From an uncultured Collinsella sp. (GTDB lineage Bacteria > Actinomycetota > Coriobacteriia > Coriobacteriales > Coriobacteriaceae), in assembly GCA_900552425.1 (NCBI GenBank), contig URZR01000105.1, positions 1-6,223 of the forward strand: DNA of 6,223 nt, given 5' to 3'. The position numbers were made by a program, and so were the translations under genes. The notes under the pieces are model-generated. The model was not told the DNA's origin and made no database searches. It was given only the letters and a program-made list of their open reading frames with translations. Shown here piece by piece: positions 1 through 5,046 of this stretch (positions within the stretch are counted from its first letter, which is position 1; each line of letters starts with the position of its first letter).

Positions 1-106
1 GTTTCACGTCACCTTGTCTCAAATGCGGCCCGCTCGCTGACGTTGCCAATACATCGGCGTTGCCTTGGCCATCAATAGTCATTTGGGACGTTCTTAAACG
101 ACCACC

Positions 107-169
107 CAACGGCTATTGAGCACATGGCTCGCATGGCAGCCGTCTCTTTTATGTTTCCTTTAGCCGTTG
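107..169. repeat. 9-bp inverted repeat in the thrE leader
   Basis: CAACGGCTA (107-115) and TAGCCGTTG (161-169) are perfect reverse complements separated by 45 nt. A second pair, GGCAGC (135-140) and GCTGCC (169-174), shares base 169 and lies partly inside the first, so the two stems compete. Such competing stems could act as an attenuator or a protein site before thrE, but no poly-T tract follows either stem. I recognise no riboswitch or T-box signature. The rest of 1-211 holds no supported gene; stop codons are frequent on the minus strand. The structure is seen directly; any function is inference. Confidence 0.35.
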
Positions 170-211
170 CTGCCTAGGATGGGGGTTAGTCGGTAGGAAG
201 GGAGCGTCTAT

Positions 212-1780
212 ATGGACGACGCGAGCGAGCGTGCAATCGAAGAGGACATGCTCGATCAGTTCAATTACTTTGACGATGAGGATGAGGAGCTAATCGATCG
301 TCGCGAGCCGGCATCGCTTGACTCATTTGATCTGGTCGATGAAGAGACTGATGAGGTTGAGGACGAATCAACGGAGCCCCCACAGTCTTCGCGCCTTGAC
401 TCGCTGCTTTCGAGAGCCCCCATGCACCACGGTGTTCGTGCCGGCGCACTCCATATGAAAACAGACTGGCACCAGATCGTGACGGCAGGCGATGAGCTTG
501 CCGTCGATGCGCCGCTCACCGATAAGTCATCCATCATCTGCCGCACCGGTATGCTTATGCTCGCGAGCGGAACGGGTGCCTGGCGTGTACGCGATACCAT
601 GAATCGCGTTGCCGCCGTACTCGGTGTCACCGTCCACGTTGACTTAAGTCTTCTGTCGTTTGAGTGCACCTGCATCGAAGATGGCCACTGCTTTAACGAG
701 GTTGTCAGCCTGCCCACAACGGGAGTCAATACCCATCGCATTTGGATGATGGAGAGCTTCCTAAAGGAAATCGAGACGTATGGGCGCCGGTTTACCGTGC
801 ACGAATACCACGAGATGCTCAAGACCGTTGAGAGTTCAAAACCCGATTACTCTCCCTGGCAACAGGGCCTTGCGGCAGCTTGTGCTTGCGGCGCCTTCGT
901 CTTTTTGCTCGGCGGCGGCCCTATCGAGATGGCCTGCGCATTCGTAGGCGCTGGTGTTGGCAACTTTGCTCGCTCTCATATTCTCAAGCAGGGTCTTGGC
1001 CAGTTTAGCGCGCTGACGATTGGCGTTGCGCTCGCTTGCGTTTCGTATCTGCTGGCATTGCTCGGCCTTGGCCAGGTCGTACCGGGGGCAATGTCGCACC
1101 AAGAAGGCTATATCGGCGCCATGCTCTTTGTGATTCCCGGCTTTCCCCTCATTACGGCAGGCCTCGACATCGCTAAGCTCGATATGCGAAGCGGCATTGA
1201 GCGTCTTTCGTATGCCGTGTCGATTATTGTGATGGCGACCCTTGTGGGCTGGATGGTTGCCGAGTGTGTGGGGCTGGCACCGGATGATTTTGCTCCGCTC
1301 GGCCTTTCGCCGCTTGCCCTTACGCTCCTGCGCGTGGTGATGAGCTTCGTTGGCGTATTCGGCTTCTCGGTGATGTTCAACAGCCCGGTAAAGATGGCCG
1401 CGGCAGCTGGGCTGATCGGCGCCGTGTCCAATACCTTGCGCCTTACGCTCGTCGATGCGCCGACGCTGTTTCCCTTTCTGGGCCTGAGCGTAGGTATGCC
1501 TCCCGAGGCGGCAGCGTTTATCGGTGCGCTGGTATCGGGCCTGCTCGCGAGCTTAGCCGAAATCAAGCTCACCTACCCACGTATCGCCCTCACGGTGCCA
1601 TCGATTGTCATTATGGTGCCGGGCTTGTATCTGTATCGCTCGATGTATTACATGTGCACCTTCGACACGGTCAATATGCTCGGCTGGTTTGTGCGTGCAG
1701 TGCTCATTGTGGCGTTTCTGCCCGTTGGCCTGGGCGTGGCGAGAACCCTCACCGACTCTCGCTGGCGCCACACCAGCTAA
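212..1780 (+). CDS. thrE: ThrE-family threonine/serine exporter (fused ThrE_1 and ThrE_2 halves)
   Basis: A 522-residue integral membrane protein of the ThrE family, whose Corynebacterium member exports threonine and serine from the cytoplasm using the proton motive force. Residues about 104-208 form the soluble part of the ThrE_1 (DUF1212) half, with the typical small-residue stretch SGTGAWRVRDTM (119-130) and an LG-V-V strand. Roughly ten hydrophobic segments follow from about 217 to 512. They include the ThrE_1 membrane part (IPGFPLITAGLDI at 308-320) and a ThrE_2-like second half from about 366, with the conserved VPGLYLYRSMY (469-479). The ATG at 212 is preceded by AGGAAGGGAG (195-204), 7 nt away, which supports this start. 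Oddities: the first 56 residues contain 26 Asp/Glu and only 3 Arg, and a Cys cluster (C152, C154, H159, C160) sits in the soluble domain. The family call is firm; the exact substrate is inferred from the family and could be another small amino acid or peptide. Confidence 0.88.
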   Translation: MDDASERAIEEDMLDQFNYFDDEDEELIDRREPASLDSFDLVDEETDEVEDESTEPPQSSRLDSLLSRAPMHHGVRAGALHMKTDWHQIVTAGDELAVDAPLTDKSSIICRTGMLMLASGTGAWRVRDTMNRVAAVLGVTVHVDLSLLSFECTCIEDGHCFNEVVSLPTTGVNTHRIWMMESFLKEIETYGRRFTVHEYHEMLKTVESSKPDYSPWQQGLAAACACGAFVFLLGGGPIEMACAFVGAGVGNFARSHILKQGLGQFSALTIGVALACVSYLLALLGLGQVVPGAMSHQEGYIGAMLFVIPGFPLITAGLDIAKLDMRSGIERLSYAVSIIVMATLVGWMVAECVGLAPDDFAPLGLSPLALTLLRVVMSFVGVFGFSVMFNSPVKMAAAAGLIGAVSNTLRLTLVDAPTLFPFLGLSVGMPPEAAAFIGALVSGLLASLAEIKLTYPRIALTVPSIVIMVPGLYLYRSMYYMCTFDTVNMLGWFVRAVLIVAFLPVGLGVARTLTDSRWRHTS

Positions 1781-1814
1781 TTGGTGCAAATGAAACTGAT
1801 CCGCAAAACATGAA

Positions 1815-1872
1815 CGTGGATAATCTCCCGTTTTTGGCCTGTTTACGGGCTCAAAACGGGAGATTATCCACG
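1815..1872. repeat. Long hairpin with perfect 20-bp arms between thrE and clpC
   Basis: The left arm CGTGGATAATCTCCCGTTTT (1815-1834) is perfectly complementary to the right arm at 1853-1872. Inside, GCCTG (1837-1841) can pair with CGGGC (1846-1850), with one G-U pair, around a TTTA loop, so nearly the whole 58 nt can fold into one hairpin. It starts 34 nt after the thrE stop. No T-run follows the right arm (CTCGTGGAATGG), so it is not a standard intrinsic terminator, although the stem might still slow transcription or protect the thrE mRNA 3' end. Each arm contains a DnaA-box-like nonamer (reverse of TTATCCACG at 1815-1823, and TTATCCACG at 1864-1872), one base from the classical TTATCCACA. 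The structure is seen directly. A dispersed REP/MITE-like repeat, a protein-binding site or a 3' end stabiliser are possible roles. Confidence 0.8.
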
Positions 1873-1906
1873 CTCGTGGAATGGGTGTCCGAAAATCCAC
1901 GCTCGT
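1866..1906. repeat. 12-bp direct repeat ATCCACGCTCGT (two copies)
   Basis: ATCCACGCTCGT occurs at 1866-1877 and again at 1895-1906, a 29-bp period. The first copy overlaps the right arm of the large hairpin. It also begins a small palindrome, TCCACG-CT-CGTGGA (1867-1880), whose second half can pair instead with TCCACG at 1896-1901. The region therefore has several alternative foldings. No function can be assigned from sequence. Confidence 0.65.
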
Positions 1907-1991
1907 TGGGCCGATGCAGACGCACCTGGCGATTCCTTTTTTGTAGACGTTGTCGCGCGGCTACGGGCAGGAAAGGTCCCAACGGTTAACA

Positions 1992-1997
1992 TATACT
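1992..1997 (+). promoter_or_regulatory. Possible -10 element of a clpC promoter
   Basis: TATACT matches the sigma-70-type -10 consensus TATAAT at 5 of 6 positions. It lies 82 nt before the clpC start codon, just after a GTTAAC palindrome (1985-1990) and before CCATATGG (1998-2005). No convincing -35 hexamer is found 16-18 bp upstream (17-bp spacing gives AGGAAA), so an activator or another sigma factor would be needed. Transcription would start near 2003-2005, giving a leader of about 75 nt. Confidence 0.35.
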
Positions 1998-2016
1998 CCA
2001 TATGGGTAAAGAGACC

Positions 2017-2041
2017 AAAGCGCTGCCGCGGGCGGCGCTTT
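2017..2041 (+). promoter_or_regulatory. GC-rich hairpin in the clpC leader
   Basis: AAAGCGCTGCC (2017-2027) pairs with GGCGGCGCTTT (2031-2041), 11 base pairs with one G-U pair, around a GCG loop. It ends 24 nt before the clpC Shine-Dalgarno sequence. The bases after the stem (GCGTTTG) form no real T-run, so termination would be weak at best. It could be a weak terminator or insulator for upstream read-through, or a 5' UTR stem that affects clpC mRNA stability. The stem is seen directly; its role is inferred. Confidence 0.5.
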
Positions 2042-2065
2042 GCGTTTGAAAAAACTAGCTCGTCT

Positions 2066-2073
2066 AAGAGGAA
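2066..2073 (+). promoter_or_regulatory. Ribosome binding site that decides the clpC start
   Basis: AAGAGGAA lies 5 nt before the ATG at 2079, with its GAGG core 7 nt away. The open frame extends upstream to a TTG at 2040, but that codon sits in the base of the 2017-2041 hairpin and has no Shine-Dalgarno sequence. The ATG at 2079 gives the family-typical beginning MLDRFTDRARKV, so it is the chosen start. Confidence 0.85.
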
Positions 2074-2078
2074 CTAGC

Positions 2079-4721
2079 ATGTTAGACCGTTTTACCGATC
2101 GCGCGCGCAAGGTCATGTCCATGGCCAAGCAAGAAGCGCTCGATCTTCACTCAAATAAGGTGGGTACCGAGCACCTGCTGCTCGCACTCGCCAAGGAGGA
2201 CGAGGGCATTGCCGCCGAGGCACTGCGTTCGCTCGATATCTCCTACGACGACATCATGGATACTCTTAAAGAGGTCCAGACCACGGTTCCCGAGCCCAGT
2301 GAGGAGACCGAGGCGGCCAAGCTCGCCTTTACGCCGCTCGTCATTAGCGTGATGGAGCGTTCATTCCGCGTGGCGCGTGAAAACAACCAGACCTACGTGT
2401 CGACCGAGCACTTGCTGATCGGCATCGTCGAAGAGGGCAACGGCATGGCCATGGACATCCTCATGCGCCTGGGTGTGTCGTCCGCCTCCATCAAAAAGGC
2501 TATCGAGAAACTCACCGCCAAGGACCAGGACAAGAAGCGTCCGCTCGCCGGCGCCGGTGCTGGTCGTCCCGGTACGGGCCTGCCGTTCTTTAGCGGCTCG
2601 GATGCCTCCCAGCAAAAGGGGAGCGGCACCGATACACTTAAGCAGTTCGCGACCAACCTTACGCAGAAGGCGCGCGACGGCGAACTCGATCCGGTGATCG
2701 GCCGCGAAAAGGAAGTCCAGCGTATGATGGAGATCCTTTCGCGCCGCACCAAGAACAATCCTCTTATCCTGGGCGATCCCGGCGTGGGCAAAACGGCCAT
2801 CGTCGAGGGACTGGCGCAACAGATTGCTGCCGGCAACGTGCCCGAGAACCTCATGAACCAGAATATCTGGACGCTCGACCTGCCGGGTCTCGTTGCGGGC
2901 GCCAAGTATCGCGGTGAGTTCGAGGAGCGCCTCAAGAACGTGATCCAGGAGGCGACCGAGGCCGACGACGTCATTCTGTTTATCGACGAGATGCACACCA
3001 TCATCGGTGCCGGTTCTGCCGAGGGCTCCATCGACGCGAGCTCCATGCTCAAGCCCGTGCTCGCGCGCGGTGCCTTCCAGATTATCGGCGCCACCACGGC
3101 CGAGGAATTCCGCAAGTACCTCACCAAGGACCCAGCCTTCGAGCGTCGCTTCCAGACCATCGATGTCGAGGAGCCGAGCGTCGAGGACACGGTCAAGATC
3201 CTGACTGCGCTCAAGCCGCGCTACGAGGAGCACCACCATGTGCGCTATACGCAGGGTGCTATCGAGGCCGCCGCGAACCTTTCCAACCGCTACATCCAGG
3301 ATCGCTTCCTGCCCGATAAGGCCATCGACCTCATTGACGAGGCCGGTGCCCGCGCCCGCATCGCCGCTAACCGCGCGCCCGAGCCGGTGCGCGAGGCCGA
3401 GCATCGCATAGAGGAGCTCAAGGCCGCCGCGCAGGAGGCCACCGAGAGCGACGACATGAACAAGGCTGCCGAGATCACCGAGCAGCAGAAGGCTGCCGAG
3501 ATTGAGCTCGCCGAGGCCAAGGCTGCCTGGACGGCCGAGCTCGACGCCAACCCGCTCACCATCGATGTCTCCCAGATCGCCGATATCGTGTCCGTGACCT
3601 CGGGCGTGCCGGTGTCCTCGCTTACCGAGAGCGAGAGCCGTCGCCTGCTGCAGGCCGAAAGCGTGCTCAAGACCCGCATTATCGGTCAGGATGAGGCTGT
3701 CGAGGCAGTTGCCAAGGCCGTGCGCCGCAGCCGCTCGCCGCTCAAGGATCCGCGTCGCCCCGGCGGCAGCTTTATCTTCCTGGGTCCCACCGGCACGGGC
3801 AAGACCGAGCTCGCCAAGACGCTCGCCGAGTACCTCTTTGGCAGCAAGGACGCGCTCATCAGCTTCGACATGTCCGAGTTCGGTAGCGAGTTCGAGGTCT
3901 CCAAGCTCATCGGTAGCCCTCCGGGTTACGTCGGTCACGACGAGGGCGGCCAGCTCACCAAGGCCGTTCGTCGCCACCCGTACTCGGTCGTGCTGTTCGA
4001 CGAGATCGAGAAGGCGCACCCCGATATCTTCAACATTCTGCTGCAGGTGCTGGAAGAGGGTCGTCTGACCGATAGCCAGGGCAAGACGGTCGACTTCCGC
4101 AACACTGTGATCATCATGACGTCCAATGTGGGCGCCCGCGAGATTGCGCAGGATGCGAGCGTGGGCTTTGGCACCACCGGCGAGCAGGGTCTCACGTCGA
4201 GTGAGATCCGTGGTCGCGCGATGGGCGAGCTCAAGCGCCTGTTCCGCCCCGAGCTGCTCAACCGTATCGACGACATCGTGGTGTTCCAGAAGCTCTCGGG
4301 CGAGAATCTCACCAAGATCGCGCACCTGCTGGTGGACGACCTGCGCCAGCGTCTGATTGCCAACGGCATGAACATCAAGCTCACCGATGCGGCCTATGAC
4401 AAGATCGTGGCCGAGGGCACCGACCTCACCAACGGTGCGCGTCCGCTGCGCCGTGCTATTCAAAAGCTCATCGAGGACCCGCTGTCCGAGGAACTTCTGG
4501 CCGGCGAGTGGGGCGAGGGCGATACCGTCCTGTGCGACGTGGCCGATGGCAAGTTTGTCTTTAGCCATGGCACGGGCGAGATCCCGGCACCGCGTCCGGC
4601 GGGCACGCTCGGTGGCGATACCGCCCCGGCGGCACCGCACACCGGCAACGCCGCGCCCGTGAGCGGCGGCGTGACCTCGGGCCCCGGCGGCATGATGCAA
4701 GCCGGTTCCGGCGCGCTGTAG
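2079..4721 (+). CDS. clpC: ATP-dependent Clp protease ATP-binding subunit ClpC (Hsp100 AAA+ unfoldase)
   Basis: An 880-residue cytoplasmic AAA+ unfoldase that forms hexamers, unfolds substrates using ATP and feeds them to the ClpP peptidase. Two N-terminal Clp_N repeats span about 1-146, each with a TEHLL motif (30-34, 109-113), followed by a Gly/Ala-rich linker (155-183). AAA1 has Walker A GDPGVGKT (232-239), pore loop KYRG (276-279), Walker B ending D303-E304 and arginine fingers R356/R357. A short charged coiled-coil M domain lies at about 433-490, the ClpC size rather than the long ClpB one. AAA2 has Walker A GPTGTGKT (569-576), pore loop GYVG (616-619), Walker B ending D641-E642, a ClpP-docking VGF loop (695-697) and sensor-2 GAR (786-788). 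All catalytic motifs are intact. The last 51 residues are Gly/Ala/Pro-rich low-complexity sequence, longer than in Bacillus ClpC (810 aa). No mcsA, mcsB, ctsR or clpP gene is adjacent. The gene has its own leader and terminator. Confidence 0.97.
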   Translation: MLDRFTDRARKVMSMAKQEALDLHSNKVGTEHLLLALAKEDEGIAAEALRSLDISYDDIMDTLKEVQTTVPEPSEETEAAKLAFTPLVISVMERSFRVARENNQTYVSTEHLLIGIVEEGNGMAMDILMRLGVSSASIKKAIEKLTAKDQDKKRPLAGAGAGRPGTGLPFFSGSDASQQKGSGTDTLKQFATNLTQKARDGELDPVIGREKEVQRMMEILSRRTKNNPLILGDPGVGKTAIVEGLAQQIAAGNVPENLMNQNIWTLDLPGLVAGAKYRGEFEERLKNVIQEATEADDVILFIDEMHTIIGAGSAEGSIDASSMLKPVLARGAFQIIGATTAEEFRKYLTKDPAFERRFQTIDVEEPSVEDTVKILTALKPRYEEHHHVRYTQGAIEAAANLSNRYIQDRFLPDKAIDLIDEAGARARIAANRAPEPVREAEHRIEELKAAAQEATESDDMNKAAEITEQQKAAEIELAEAKAAWTAELDANPLTIDVSQIADIVSVTSGVPVSSLTESESRRLLQAESVLKTRIIGQDEAVEAVAKAVRRSRSPLKDPRRPGGSFIFLGPTGTGKTELAKTLAEYLFGSKDALISFDMSEFGSEFEVSKLIGSPPGYVGHDEGGQLTKAVRRHPYSVVLFDEIEKAHPDIFNILLQVLEEGRLTDSQGKTVDFRNTVIIMTSNVGAREIAQDASVGFGTTGEQGLTSSEIRGRAMGELKRLFRPELLNRIDDIVVFQKLSGENLTKIAHLLVDDLRQRLIANGMNIKLTDAAYDKIVAEGTDLTNGARPLRRAIQKLIEDPLSEELLAGEWGEGDTVLCDVADGKFVFSHGTGEIPAPRPAGTLGGDTAPAAPHTGNAAPVSGGVTSGPGGMMQAGSGAL

Positions 4722-4746
4722 GGCGTAACAAAACCTTGTGTCCACG

Positions 4747-4773
4747 AGGGCGTTCCAAAGGAGCGCCCTTTTT
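4747..4773 (+). terminator. Intrinsic terminator after clpC
   Basis: AGGGCGTTCC (4747-4756) pairs with GGAGCGCCCT (4760-4769), 10 base pairs with one G-U pair, around an AAA loop, and runs directly into TTTTT (4769-4773). It lies 25 nt after the clpC stop codon. This is a textbook Rho-independent terminator and separates clpC from pepD. Confidence 0.92.
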
Positions 4774-4835
4774 CTGTTGGAAAGCCCCCTTCGTTCAAAG
4801 TAGATCTCATTAAACATATCAATGGCGTATGCATA

Positions 4836-4852
4836 AACGTTGATCAAGCGTT
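4836..4852. promoter_or_regulatory. Imperfect palindrome centred on TTGATCAA
   Basis: The 8-bp palindrome TTGATCAA (4840-4847) is flanked by AACG (4836-4839) and, after one extra G, by CGTT (4849-4852). It resembles a transcription-factor operator but matches no regulator I can name. It lies about 195 nt before pepD, between the clpC terminator and the likely pepD promoter. A chance palindrome is possible. Confidence 0.25.
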
Positions 4853-4902
4853 GAGGTTGGTTGAAGGGTCCAACGTTCCTTCGGCGCGGCCCGTCTAACC
4901 TG

Positions 4903-4918
4903 CTTTATCTTAATAAAG
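4903..4918. promoter_or_regulatory. AT-rich inverted repeat CTTTAT-N4-ATAAAG
   Basis: Two perfect 6-bp arms (4903-4908 and 4913-4918) are separated by CTTA, giving a 16-bp symmetric site in otherwise GC-rich DNA. The geometry fits a dimeric repressor or activator site upstream of pepD. No known regulator box is recognised. Confidence 0.3.
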
Positions 4919-4947
4919 TGGCGTCTCCCCACCGTTAGCCGATGATG

Positions 4948-4968
4948 CGAGAACGCTCGGCGTTTTCG
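4948..4968. repeat. 9-bp-stem hairpin upstream of the pepD promoter
   Basis: CGAGAACGC (4948-4956) pairs with GCGTTTTCG (4960-4968), with one G-U pair, around a TCG loop. No T-run follows on the + strand, nor on the complementary strand, so it is not a standard terminator. It ends 5 nt before the proposed -35 hexamer and may be a regulatory site. Apart from the three palindromes listed, I see nothing gene-like in 4774-5046. Confidence 0.45.
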
Positions 4969-4973
4969 ACTGG

Positions 4974-5002
4974 TTTATGCAAACGAAGTCTGGGAATATA
5001 CA
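4974..5002 (+). promoter_or_regulatory. Probable pepD promoter (sigma-70 type)
   Basis: TATACA (4997-5002) is a good -10 hexamer. TTTATG (4974-4979) is a weak -35 match (3 of 6 to TTGACA) at the optimal 17-bp spacing. Transcription would start near 5009, giving a leader of about 38 nt before the pepD ATG. The terminator after clpC makes a separate promoter for pepD necessary. Confidence 0.5.
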
Positions 5003-5046
5003 AGTCGCATGTCTTATTGTCTAACCAGTTGCGCCAAGGAGGCACC

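Noticed and set aside
3..120. Open frame at the left edge that could be the 3' end of an upstream gene
   Set aside because: Only 38 codons, no recognisable protein features, and codons such as ATA, CGA and TCA unlike the neighbouring genes.
1937..1942. A T6 run as a possible terminator for thrE
   Set aside because: I could not find a stable stem immediately upstream; only about 3 base pairs form.
1654..1989. A 111-codon + strand frame overlapping the end of thrE and the intergenic region
   Set aside because: It is out of frame with thrE, overlaps conserved thrE sequence, runs through the hairpin arms and encodes no recognisable protein.
2004..2019. CtsR-like tandem heptads (GGGTAAA and GACCAAA)
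   Set aside because: Each heptad matches the GGTCAAA consensus at only 5 of 7 positions and the spacer is 2 rather than 3 nt. This is too weak to call an operator.
2002..2049. A 15-codon leader reading frame (ATG at 2002, TGA at 2047-2049) before clpC
   Set aside because: It has no ribosome binding site, runs through the hairpin and has no regulatory codon pattern. It could only be read as a leaderless message, for which there is no evidence.
2040..2078. Upstream extension of clpC by 13 codons from a TTG
   Set aside because: The TTG has no Shine-Dalgarno sequence and lies in the 2017-2041 hairpin. The ATG at 2079 has a good site and gives the family-typical N-terminus.
2361..4847. An 828-codon open reading frame on the minus strand opposite clpC
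   Set aside because: It lies almost wholly antisense to clpC, whose motifs are all intact. Its composition (Leu/Gly/Ala/His/Arg-rich, no recognisable domain) is what the complement of GC-biased codons produces. It also starts beyond the clpC terminator without a convincing ribosome binding site.
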